Of a DNA stretch of 64,000 nt, positions 31,707 to 38,872 are shown one piece after another. The translations under genes were made by a program, and so were the position numbers. The stretch's first letter is position 1. Every line of letters begins with the position of its first letter. Below the pieces are notes generated by a model, which was given only the letters and a program-made list of their open reading frames with translations, made no database searches and was not told where the DNA came from. The stretch lies in assembly GCA_945883815.1 (NCBI GenBank), contig CAMCYJ010000011.1, positions 1 through 64,000 on the forward strand, in the 5' to 3' direction. Source of the DNA: Akkermansia muciniphila. GTDB lineage: Bacteria; Verrucomicrobiota; Verrucomicrobiia; Limisphaerales; UBA9464.

Positions 31707-32810
31707 TCAACGACGGCGCGAAGCCAGCCATCGATTCGTCTGATCCAGCAGCACGGCAAGGATGACCACCGCACCGATGATGATTTGCGAGAAGTTCTGG
31801 TCGATGCCCAGGATGACTATTCCGCTGGAGATCAACTGGATGATCAAGGCTCCTAGCAAGGCACCGAGAGCCGTGCCGCGTCCGCCCGTAAGGCTGGCTC
31901 CACCGACCACTGCTGCGGCGATCACGTTCAGTTCATAACCGTTGCCGTCGGCTGAGGTGGCCGAACCGTAGTAACCCAGCGATAGCAGTGCGGCGACGCC
32001 AGCGGTCAGTCCGGAGACGGCGAACACCCCGAGCTTCACGCGCCCGGTCTGGATGCCACTGAAGCGGCTGGCGGTTTCATTGCCGCCCACTGCGTAGATG
32101 CGACGTCCGGGAACAGTCCGCGTCAGCCATAGTCCCCCGACCACGGCGACCAATACCATGGCTCCGAGCGGTACCAGGGTGAGACCACCGGGAGTCGTCC
32201 ACTTGACCCCGGAGCGGAATCCCTCCGGGAAGCCACCGATGCTCAGTCCGTGGGTCAGCACGAAGGCCACGCCCCGATAGATGGCCATGGTGCCGAGGGT
32301 GATGATGAACGGGTGAACCTTCAGCGCGACGCTCATGCCGCCGTTGGCCAGTCCGCAGAGCAATCCTGTTCCGAGACACACGGCGCAACCGAGCCACGCC
32401 CCTCCGGTGGCCGACGCCGCCGCGGGCCCTTCCGGTCCGAAGTTATGAAATACTTGCGCAGCCAAAACCCCTGACAGCGCGTAGATGGCTCCCACGCTGA
32501 GATCGATCTGGCCGGCGATGATCACAAAGGTCATGCCCACGGCCATGATGGCGAAGAAACTCGTGTCCTTGGCCAGTTGGGTGAGGTTCTCGGCGTTGAG
32601 GAACTTGTTCACCCGTTCCTTGGCGGCGGTGCGGTTTCCATCGGCGTCCTCGGTGAAGACTCTCCGTCGCTCACCATCGGGTCCGGTTTCAAAGAGGGGG
32701 CGCTCGACCGATCCGCCAAAGACAGTCAGCAGCGCTCCCAATACAAGGACCACGAAAAGCAGGCCCGCTTCAGCCAGTCGCAGGTGCTTCGAGGAGACGA
32801 TGGAGCTCAC
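31707..32810 (-). CDS. Ribose/galactose-type ABC transporter permease
   Basis: A 367-residue permease from a GTG. It has about 9-10 helices and the BPD-type signature near the middle (IAGQIDLSVGAIYALSGVLA, VHPFIITLGTMAIYRGVAF, GGNETASRFSGIQTGRVKLGVFAVSGLTAG). It matches RbsC/MglC types except that about 45 residues between the first helix and the conserved core (residues 33-77, with RPLFETGPDGERRRVF) form a polar insert. No ATPase (RbsA) or periplasmic binding-protein gene is adjacent. It is divergent from lpxC. The transport substrate is unknown. Confidence 0.9.
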   Translation of the reverse strand: MSSIVSSKHLRLAEAGLLFVVLVLGALLTVFGGSVERPLFETGPDGERRRVFTEDADGNRTAAKERVNKFLNAENLTQLAKDTSFFAIMAVGMTFVIIAGQIDLSVGAIYALSGVLAAQVFHNFGPEGPAAASATGGAWLGCAVCLGTGLLCGLANGGMSVALKVHPFIITLGTMAIYRGVAFVLTHGLSIGGFPEGFRSGVKWTTPGGLTLVPLGAMVLVAVVGGLWLTRTVPGRRIYAVGGNETASRFSGIQTGRVKLGVFAVSGLTAGVAALLSLGYYGSATSADGNGYELNVIAAAVVGGASLTGGRGTALGALLGALIIQLISSGIVILGIDQNFSQIIIGAVVILAVLLDQTNRWLASRRR

Positions 32811-32980
32811 GTCCCGAAGGCTAGGCTTTTGTCTGAAAACTGGAAGGGTTCGTCGTTTTCAGTGGTCTCCAACACCCCTGGGAGATTGGGTCCGCACCCG
32901 CGATGGTCGGTGTCGTTCGGAACAATCCCCTGCAAAGGGTCATTGCGTCGGCGCTTTTCCCTTGGCTAGAACAACCGCTC
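32811..32980. promoter_or_regulatory. Divergent region, ABC permease and lpxC-fabZ
   Basis: A 170-bp gap between divergent genes, assuming lpxC starts at GTG 32981. It should hold both promoters. No distinct palindrome or promoter pair was identified. Confidence 0.3.
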
Positions 32981-34387
32981 GTGTCGTCACAGCACACCCT
33001 CAAGCAGTCGGTCTCATTTGCCGGAATCGGTCTCCATGGCGGAAACCGCGTTTCGATGAACCTCCTGCCGGCCTCGCCCAATACGGGCCTGCGCTTCCGG
33101 CGGGTCGACCTCGATGGCGCCCCGGAGATCGAGGCCCGTGTCGATCATGTCGTCGACACTCAACGCTCGACCACCCTCGGAAAAGGAGCGGTCAAGGTGC
33201 ATACGGTGGAGCATGTCCTCGCGGCACTGGCCGGCGCGGGCATCGACAATGCGATCATTGAATTGGATGCCAACGAGCCTCCGATCGCTGATGGTAGTTC
33301 CCGGGAGTTCGTGCGCTTGGTCAAGGAGGCGGGACGCGTGGCCCAAGCCGACCCCGTGGAAGTCTATCGGGTGACGGCGCCGATTGAGGTCAACGTGGGT
33401 GATTCCCAGATGGCGGTGTTCCCGCATTCGGGTTTCAAGATCACTTGCACCAGTTCTGACAAGGGCGGGCGCTTTACCCAATTCTTCACGCTGGAGATCA
33501 CCCCTGCCAGTTGGGAAAAGGAGCTGAGCCATGCCCGGACTTTTTGTTTCTACGAAGAGATCGAGTTCCTCATCAAGAACGGGCTCATCAAGGGCGGGAG
33601 TCTTGAAAACGCCATCGTCATCCGCGACGACGCCGTCCTTACCACGGAGCCGCTTCGGTATCCCGAGGAATTTGTTCGTCACAAGATGCTCGATATCGTG
33701 GGGGATTTGGCGCTGATCGGCCGACCGATCCATGGGCATGTGATTGCCACCCGACCGAGTCACCACGCCAACACGGAGCTGGCCAAGGCGATTCTGGCTC
33801 AGATGCGCCGACCTCTGGAGGCGGCACAGACCTTCGCCCCGCCCCCCGCTGCAGCGCCCGAGGCCAAGCCCGTCGCCAAACCTGCCAAGTCTCCCACAGC
33901 AGCAGCCACTCCCACTGTGAATTCCCCGACCTCCACCGAAACTCTCGTCCGCGACGGTGCGACCCTGGACACCATGCAGGTGATGCAAATCCTGCCGCAC
34001 CGCCCGCCGTTCCTGATGGTGGACAAGGTGACCAAGATCGATGGGCCCAGGATCGTGGCGCAGAAGAATGTCACCATGGGAGAGCCATTCTTCGAAGGGC
34101 ATTTCCCGGGGCATCCGATCATGCCGGGCGTCCTCCAGCTGGAGGCCATGGCCCAGGTGGCGGGTATCTTGATGATGCGTCAGGCGGAGAATGCCGGTAA
34201 ACTGGCCTACTTCATGTCCGCGGAGGATGTGAAATGGCGCAGGCCCGTGCGTCCGGGTGACATCCTGATGATCGAGGTGGAGATGACCAAGTCCCGGGGC
34301 AAGATCGGTAAAGCCAAGGGTAAGTGCACCGTGGATGGAGAAGTGGTCAGTGAAGCCGATGTGACCTTTATGTTGATGGACCGCTGA
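32981..34387 (+). CDS. lpxC-fabZ: Bifunctional LpxC (UDP-3-O-acyl-GlcNAc deacetylase) / FabZ dehydratase
   Basis: A 468-residue fusion. GTG 32981 (VSSQHTLKQSV) is the usual LpxC start; an ATG at 32903 would add 26 unconserved residues. Residues 1-285 are LpxC: GIGLHGG, the zinc motif HTVEHVLAAL, DGSSREFV and IHGHVIATRPSHHANTELAKAIL at the end. A Pro/Ala linker covers about 285-320. Residues about 325-468 are FabZ with ILPHRPPFLMVDKV, the active-site GHFPGHPIMPGVLQLEA and a catalytic Glu in the same segment. LpxC commits lipid A synthesis and FabZ dehydrates 3-hydroxyacyl-ACP. The fusion is known in Bacteroidota and Verrucomicrobiota. lpxA follows after 32 nt. Confidence 0.95.
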   Translation: MSSQHTLKQSVSFAGIGLHGGNRVSMNLLPASPNTGLRFRRVDLDGAPEIEARVDHVVDTQRSTTLGKGAVKVHTVEHVLAALAGAGIDNAIIELDANEPPIADGSSREFVRLVKEAGRVAQADPVEVYRVTAPIEVNVGDSQMAVFPHSGFKITCTSSDKGGRFTQFFTLEITPASWEKELSHARTFCFYEEIEFLIKNGLIKGGSLENAIVIRDDAVLTTEPLRYPEEFVRHKMLDIVGDLALIGRPIHGHVIATRPSHHANTELAKAILAQMRRPLEAAQTFAPPPAAAPEAKPVAKPAKSPTAAATPTVNSPTSTETLVRDGATLDTMQVMQILPHRPPFLMVDKVTKIDGPRIVAQKNVTMGEPFFEGHFPGHPIMPGVLQLEAMAQVAGILMMRQAENAGKLAYFMSAEDVKWRRPVRPGDILMIEVEMTKSRGKIGKAKGKCTVDGEVVSEADVTFMLMDR

Positions 34388-34419
34388 GGCGACTGAAGTT
34401 CGACGGAGATCTGATCCCA

Positions 34420-35187
34420 ATGATCCACCCCACTGCTATCGTACATCCCCAGGCCATCATCGGAGCCGACTGCTACATTGGTCCCTACTGCCTGATCGGA
34501 GAGCATGTCGTGCTGGCAGAGCGTTGCCACCTGCACAGTCATGTGGTTGTGGAAGGGCATACCACTTTGGGATGCGACAACGAAATCTATCCCTTCGCCT
34601 CGTTGGGAATGAAGTCTCAGGACTTGAAGTGGAAGGGAGGCGTGACTCGGTTGCAGATCGGAGACCGGAATGTGTTCCGCGAATCGGTAAGCGCGCACAG
34701 CGCCACCTCGGACGGTGACGCGACTCGCGTGGGCTCGGACAATTATTTTTTGGCCAACACGCATCTGGCTCACGACGTGCAGGTCGGCAATCGGGTGATC
34801 ATGTCCAACTTGGCGACCTTGGCCGGGCACGTGATCGTGGAGGATCACGCCATCATCGGCGGGTTGGCGGCGGTTCATCAATTCTGCCGGATCGGCCGAT
34901 ACGCGATGGTAGGCGGCTGCTCCAAGGTGGTTCAGGACGTTGCGCCCTTCATGATGGCTGACGGAAATCCAGCTGAGACCCGATTTGTGAACAAGGTGGG
35001 TTTGGAGCGGTCAGGCTTAGAGGCCGATACCGTCAGCACTTTGACCAAGGCCTACAAAATCCTCTTCCGGTCTGGCCTGACTCTGGACAATGCCTTGTCT
35101 CGGTTGGAGGCAGATTTGCCATCCACTCCGGAGTTGAAGGAGTTGATCCAATTTGTCCGGGCCAGCCAGCGCGGTTTGGCGCGCTGA
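34420..35187 (+). CDS. lpxA: UDP-N-acetylglucosamine acyltransferase
   Basis: A 255-residue LpxA, first step of lipid A synthesis, transferring a 3-hydroxyacyl chain from ACP. The left-handed hexapeptide-repeat helix is visible (IGADCYIGPYCLIG, VVLAERCHLHSHVVVEG) with the catalytic His in the LAHDVQVGN region and NPAETRFVNKVGLERSG near the end. A helical C-terminal segment closes the fold. It is cotranscribed with lpxC-fabZ. Confidence 0.97.
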   Translation: MIHPTAIVHPQAIIGADCYIGPYCLIGEHVVLAERCHLHSHVVVEGHTTLGCDNEIYPFASLGMKSQDLKWKGGVTRLQIGDRNVFRESVSAHSATSDGDATRVGSDNYFLANTHLAHDVQVGNRVIMSNLATLAGHVIVEDHAIIGGLAAVHQFCRIGRYAMVGGCSKVVQDVAPFMMADGNPAETRFVNKVGLERSGLEADTVSTLTKAYKILFRSGLTLDNALSRLEADLPSTPELKELIQFVRASQRGLAR

Positions 35188-35229
35188 TTTGCCGAGAGCT
35201 GAGGGTTCGCTGAGGGCTCTACCAGCGCC

Positions 35230-35253
35230 GAATCGGTGAATCGGTGAATCGGC
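35230..35253 (+). repeat. 8-bp tandem repeat GAATCGGT
   Basis: Three units in a row: GAATCGGT, GAATCGGT, GAATCGGC. It lies in the 102-bp gap between the 3' ends of lpxA and ispH, beside an AATACC/GGTATT hairpin (about 35257-35280). Confidence 0.85.
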
Positions 35254-35289
35254 AGTAATACCTGCGCGGGTGGGGGTATTCGGAGCCGT

Positions 35290-36156
35290 TTAGGCCGCTT
35301 CGGTCTGAGCATTCACCTTTCGAATCGGCAGACTCTTCAAGGCGGTTTCGATGGCCTCGATCACGCTTTCCGGTGTGGAGGTGCCCGCGGTGATGCCCAC
35401 GGTGTCGGATTGTCGGATCCAAGTCGGGTCGAGGTCGTTCGGGGTCTGGAGCCAATGCACCCGGGCACACCGGCTCTTGCAGGTGTCCACCAAGCGGCGG
35501 GTGTTGTTGCTGTGAATGCCACCGATGACCAAGACCACATCACAACGGATGGCCAGATCCTCGGCGGCGGTCTGCCGGTCTTTGGTTGGCTGGCACACGG
35601 TGTCAATCCAGCGGACCTCCGAGTTGGGGAACCTCTGGCTGAGGTGGCCGACCAACTCGCGGACCCGGGCCACAGGTTGCGTGGTCTGCGAAACGACCCC
35701 ATAGCGGGGACGTTCAGGAAGTTGGTCTATCTCGCTTCCCGTCAACACGACGTCGCACCCAGGGTGATCTTCGGTGAGTCCTCGAACCTCGACGTGGTCC
35801 GCTTGACCTATCACCAGCGGATGGAACCCCGCTGCCACGAGTTTCTTGAGCGCCTGATGGGCCCGGTGAACCAGGGGGCAGGTGGCTTCGGTCACCGTCA
35901 GCCCCAATTGCCGCAAACCCTCCATGCGGCGATCCGAGGCTCCGTGGGCAGTGATGAGCACCTCCCGGGTGGGAATGTCGGAGGCGTCTTGTCGGATGAG
36001 GACGCCCCGACCGCGAAGGTCAGCCAAGACCGTTTCATTGTGGACCAGGTCTCCCAAGACGGTCACCGGTCCGGCCGCTGCCCGTTTTTGGGCCAATTCG
36101 ATCGCGTCACGAACCCCGAAACACATTCCCATCGCTTGTGCTCTCAAGACTTTCAT
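35290..36156 (-). CDS. ispH: 4-hydroxy-3-methylbut-2-enyl diphosphate reductase
   Basis: A 288-residue IspH, last enzyme of the MEP pathway, making IPP and DMAPP. The three cluster cysteines are C12 (GMCFGV), C93 (EATCPLV) and C188 (DTVCQPT). Active-site candidates H39 (LVHN), H121 and E123 (DHVEVRG) are present, as is the closing GTSTPESVIEAIE. Length is normal. It is preceded by two overlapping inverted repeats (36162-36192) and by the small HTH gene, both on the minus strand. Confidence 0.96.
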   Translation of the reverse strand: MKVLRAQAMGMCFGVRDAIELAQKRAAAGPVTVLGDLVHNETVLADLRGRGVLIRQDASDIPTREVLITAHGASDRRMEGLRQLGLTVTEATCPLVHRAHQALKKLVAAGFHPLVIGQADHVEVRGLTEDHPGCDVVLTGSEIDQLPERPRYGVVSQTTQPVARVRELVGHLSQRFPNSEVRWIDTVCQPTKDRQTAAEDLAIRCDVVLVIGGIHSNNTRRLVDTCKSRCARVHWLQTPNDLDPTWIRQSDTVGITAGTSTPESVIEAIETALKSLPIRKVNAQTEAA

Positions 36157-36161
36157 AAGTT

Positions 36162-36192
36162 ACTTTGCTTTACAAAGTGTCTGAGTAGACAC
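36162..36192 (-). promoter_or_regulatory. Two overlapping inverted repeats in the ispH leader
   Basis: ACTTTG-5 nt-CAAAGT at 36162-36178 and GTGTCT-4 nt-AGACAC at 36177-36192. They overlap by 2 nt and end 5 nt before the ispH start codon. In the ispH mRNA the first would form GTGTCT/AGACAC, followed by TTTG, and the second ACTTTG/CAAAGT. They could be an operator or RNA hairpins hiding the ribosome site. Confidence 0.45.
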
Positions 36193-36214
36193 CATGGCCG
36201 TTGTTCAAAAAGAA

Positions 36215-36535
36215 TCAAGCTGACGGAGTCGTTTTTCGGAATTGGGCGACGATCTGTTCCAGGTGCCCAAGGTATTGGGTGAACGCGCTGCGACCGGTGT
36301 CAGTCAGGACACAAGTGGTCTGAGGCCGGGCTTCGCCGGTGGACTTGGAGAGGGAAACCAGTCCGGCGTCCTGAAGGATCCGAAGATGGGAAGTCAGATT
36401 TCCGTCGGTCATGACCAGAAGGTTCCGCAGGTCGGTGTAGGTCAGGGAAGGGGTAGCTGAAAGGGCGGAAATGATCGCCAGGCGGGCCTTTTCGTGGATG
36501 ACCCGGTCCAGATGAGGAAAAGGTTCAGGGTTCAC
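36215..36535 (-). CDS. Small winged-helix transcriptional regulator
   Basis: A 106-residue protein from GTG 36535, which overlaps the membrane-protein stop as GTGA. The winged helix covers about residues 15-90: HEKARLAIISALS, TYTDLRNLLVMTDGNLTSHLRILQDAGLV and the wing ARPQTTCVLTDTGR. This is the ArsR/MarR-like group that often pairs with a membrane protein as a two-gene unit. The gene ends 59 nt before ispH, so it is in the same orientation. Confidence 0.85.
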   Translation of the reverse strand: MNPEPFPHLDRVIHEKARLAIISALSATPSLTYTDLRNLLVMTDGNLTSHLRILQDAGLVSLSKSTGEARPQTTCVLTDTGRSAFTQYLGHLEQIVAQFRKTTPSA

Positions 36536-37158
36536 GCCGTGGGCTTGTTTTCCGTCCAGCGCAAGTAGAGACCGTAGGCAAGGTGTCCGCCGCCGAAGGT
36601 GGCTGTCATGACAGCATGGGCCATTCGAATGGAGGGTTCAATTTGATGGGGATTGGCTGCGGCCAGCGCGCTGAGCAATCCAGCGATGACAAACCCCCAC
36701 CCAAACAGCCGCATCCCGCGGGGCATGAAGAAACCGGCCGAATGCACCGAGCACCCATAAAGGACGAGCCATAGCGGGGGGAGTGCCACGGCGATCATGG
36801 CTCCCTCTTGATGGATGTTCACCAGCGGTCCCACCACGGCGGTGCCGGCAAACAGTGCTGGCATCAAGGCCGAGGCCACGCGGCGGGCGGGAGGCGTCCA
36901 GAACGGTTCGCCCGCAGCGAAGGCCTGGCGGCGCATCAGCAGGAATGCCGTGCAAGCCCCGGCCAACCCCACGGCCAGCCAGTAAAAGGCGAAAGATCGG
37001 GCATTGTCCTGGATCACGAAGGGGGCCGCGAGTCCAGCGAGGGTTCCAATCAGGCCCACCGCCGTCATGGCCGGCGCCAAGGCGCGGCGGTAGGTCGATG
37101 CCCGTTCCATGAGGGTTCGGATGGTTTCGAGCTGCTCCCGGGCCGCGTTGTGATCCAC
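36532..37158 (-). CDS. Membrane protein paired with the winged-helix regulator
   Basis: About 208 residues if started at GTG 37158 (VDHNAAREQLETIRTLMERAS); longer reading frames run antisense into nusA. It has an N-terminal helix and six predicted membrane helices (LAPAMTAVGLIGTLAGL, FAFYWLAVGLAGACTAFLLM and others). The stop overlaps the regulator GTG. Such pairs resemble sensor-repressor arrangements, in which the membrane protein may tie up the regulator, but the effector is unknown. Start choice is uncertain. Confidence 0.65.
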   Translation of the reverse strand: MDHNAAREQLETIRTLMERASTYRRALAPAMTAVGLIGTLAGLAAPFVIQDNARSFAFYWLAVGLAGACTAFLLMRRQAFAAGEPFWTPPARRVASALMPALFAGTAVVGPLVNIHQEGAMIAVALPPLWLVLYGCSVHSAGFFMPRGMRLFGWGFVIAGLLSALAAANPHQIEPSIRMAHAVMTATFGGGHLAYGLYLRWTENKPTA

Positions 37159-37355
37159 AGCCACCACAGTCGGGGGCGGAGATTCTGCGTCAATCCTGGA
37201 GTCAGTGCGGTCTGCCCCATCGGCAGGGGCATCCCGCGGAAGGTTTGGGTGAACTCGCTGGCTTCGCAGTGCGCTGAGGTCGGGGCTTGCCACTTTTGGC
37301 CGCTCAACGCACCCGTTCCATGGGTTTGCCTCTCCAGGAGATCCCGAATCCGACC

Positions 37356-37385
37356 TTGACGGACAGATGTGGGCTTCTCTAGGTT
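37356..37385 (+). promoter_or_regulatory. Putative nusA promoter
   Basis: TTGACG (37356-37361) and TAGGTT (37380-37385) with an 18-nt spacer. The -35 box is near consensus and the -10 box is weak. Transcription would start near 37392, placing the first leader hairpin within 20 nt of the start. Confidence 0.4.
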
Positions 37386-37407
37386 TACAGACCGTAAGGA
37401 ACTTTCC

Positions 37408-37439
37408 GTCGGCGTTAGTGCCGACATGCTTGAGTCGGT
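37408..37439 (+). promoter_or_regulatory. Leader hairpins 1:2 and 2:3 of the nusA attenuator
   Basis: Segment 1 GTCGGC (37408-37413) pairs perfectly with segment 2 GCCGAC (37420-37425) around GTTAGT. Segment 2 can instead pair with segment 3 GTCGGT (37434-37439) with one G-U pair. Using 2:3 prevents segment 3 from forming the terminator with segment 4. The arrangement is the classical 1:2 / 2:3 / 3:4 switch. Confidence 0.65.
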
Positions 37440-37456
37440 GAACAACCGGCTTTTTT
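37434..37456 (+). terminator. Intrinsic terminator in the nusA leader
   Basis: GTCGGT (37434-37439), loop GAACA, ACCGGC (37445-37450), then TTTTTT (37451-37456). The stem has one G-U pair. It ends 32 nt before the nusA ATG and no upstream plus-strand gene exists for it to terminate. Confidence 0.75.
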
Positions 37457-37488
37457 GTTACCCCGGTGTCCGGGATTGGCTGACGACT

Positions 37489-38772
37489 ATGAACGCGGAG
37501 ATTTTGGCGGTTGTTGAGTTCTGGGAGAAGGAGAAGGGCATCCCCAAAGATGTCCTCCTCGGTGCTATCCAGGAATCCCTGATGCAGGCTGCCAAAAAGG
37601 CGGTCGGGCCTGCTCGTGACCTTCGGGTTTCCATCGACGGACGCTCTGGAGACATCAAGGCTTGGGCCAAGCTCGTGGTCGCCGAGAAGGTGCTCTCCAA
37701 GCACGATCAGATCACCGTTTTCGACGCCCGGCGTGCCGGTCATCCCGACGCCAAGGTGGGTGAGGAAATTGAAGTGGAAGTTACCCCTGCTGGTTTTGGT
37801 CGTATTGCCGCCCAATTTGCCAAGCAGGCCATGATGGCCCAACTCCGCCGAGCGGAGAAGGCGATGGTCTACGACGAGTTCAAGGATCGTGTTGGCGAAC
37901 TGGTCAACGGGGTTGTCCGTCGGTTTGAGCGCTCAGACGTGGTCCTGGATCTCGGCAAGTTCGAGGCCGTAATGCCCAACCGGGAGCGTGTACCCACTGA
38001 AGAATACCAGATTGGTGAGCGGATTCGCTGCTACGTCAAAGCGGTCGAGCAGACGCCGCGGGGGCCGGAGATCGTTCTTTCACGCGCCGACCCCAATTTT
38101 GTCATCAAGCTCTTCAAGGTGGAGGTCTCTGAAATCGGTGACGGAACCATCGAGATCAAAGGAATCGCCCGGGAACCGGGATTCCGAACCAAATTGGCTG
38201 TTTTTTCTCGAGATCCCAAGGTGGATCCGGTGGGCGCCTGCGTGGGTATGCGTGGTCAACGGGTGAAGAACATTGTCCGCGAGTTGAACAACGAGAAGGT
38301 GGACATCATCCCTTGGTCTCCGGACATTCGAAAGTACGTCGAAAACGCGCTTGCGCCGGCCAAGCTGAAAAGCTTCGAGGTGGACGAACAGCGCAAGCGG
38401 GTATTGGCTCTCACGTCTGCCGACCAGTTGTCTCTGGCTATCGGAAAGCGCGGTCAAAATGCGCGGCTGACATCCCGGTTGACCGGGTGGAGCATTGACA
38501 TTGAAGCCGAAGCTTCGGTGTTGCCGGGTTTTGATCGGAAAGTGGCCGATGCGGTGAGGGAGTTTGCGTCCGTTCCAGGTATTTCCGAGGAGCAGGCGCG
38601 GATTCTGGTGACCACTGGGTTCCATAGTCTGGAGGATGTGATCCAACAGATCGGAATCGAAGATTTGCAGGGGATGGAAGGGATTGGCTCGGATGCCGAG
38701 TCGATTCTGGAAGCGATTCGGGGTGAATTGACCCGACGCGCTGCCGGTGGAGATCCCTCCGAAACCCACTGA
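37489..38772 (+). CDS. nusA: Transcription termination/antitermination factor NusA
   Basis: A 427-residue NusA from ATG 37489 (MNAEILAVVEFWEKEKG); the frame extends upstream only into the leader. Residues 1-130 form the N domain, about 133-200 the S1 domain (GELVNGVVRRFERSDVVLDLGKFEAVMP), about 225-345 the two KH domains (VGACVGMRGQRVKNIVRELNNEKVDIIPW, SLAIGKRGQNARLTSRLTGW), and a C-terminal helix-hairpin-helix segment follows (ISEEQARILVTTGF, LQGMEGIGSDA). It binds RNA polymerase, nascent RNA and antitermination complexes. It is the first gene of nusA-infB-rbfA-nrnA-truB, but lacks rimP in front. Confidence 0.97.
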   Translation: MNAEILAVVEFWEKEKGIPKDVLLGAIQESLMQAAKKAVGPARDLRVSIDGRSGDIKAWAKLVVAEKVLSKHDQITVFDARRAGHPDAKVGEEIEVEVTPAGFGRIAAQFAKQAMMAQLRRAEKAMVYDEFKDRVGELVNGVVRRFERSDVVLDLGKFEAVMPNRERVPTEEYQIGERIRCYVKAVEQTPRGPEIVLSRADPNFVIKLFKVEVSEIGDGTIEIKGIAREPGFRTKLAVFSRDPKVDPVGACVGMRGQRVKNIVRELNNEKVDIIPWSPDIRKYVENALAPAKLKSFEVDEQRKRVLALTSADQLSLAIGKRGQNARLTSRLTGWSIDIEAEASVLPGFDRKVADAVREFASVPGISEEQARILVTTGFHSLEDVIQQIGIEDLQGMEGIGSDAESILEAIRGELTRRAAGGDPSETH

Positions 38773-38872
38773 TCCCGTTCAAGGGTCGGTTGCTAGTGTC
38801 TGGACCGCCGACGGTTCAGACGACCGCGCAGGGCGCGGATCGGGGAACGTCGGTGGTGAAATAAAAAGCAGT

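Larger units (their letters stand above)
37159..37488 (+). promoter_or_regulatory. nusA upstream region
   Basis: A 330-bp gap between divergent genes. The first 200 bp show no clear signal. The last 130 bp hold a promoter candidate (37356-37385), a nested hairpin set (37408-37450) with a T-run to 37456 and a CCCGG/CCGGG hairpin (37462-37474) just before nusA. There is no coding sequence reading into it, so the terminator at 37434 must act within the nusA leader. Confidence 0.7.

Noticed and set aside
33014-34420. Minus-strand frame of 468 codons across lpxC-fabZ
   Set aside because: Shadow of a gene with clear LpxC and FabZ motifs; its product is His/Gly-rich and unlike any protein.
37420-37456. 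Terminator of an upstream plus-strand gene
   Set aside because: The nearest upstream plus-strand gene (lpxA) ends 2.2 kb away with two divergent minus genes between, so the hairpin belongs to the nusA leader.
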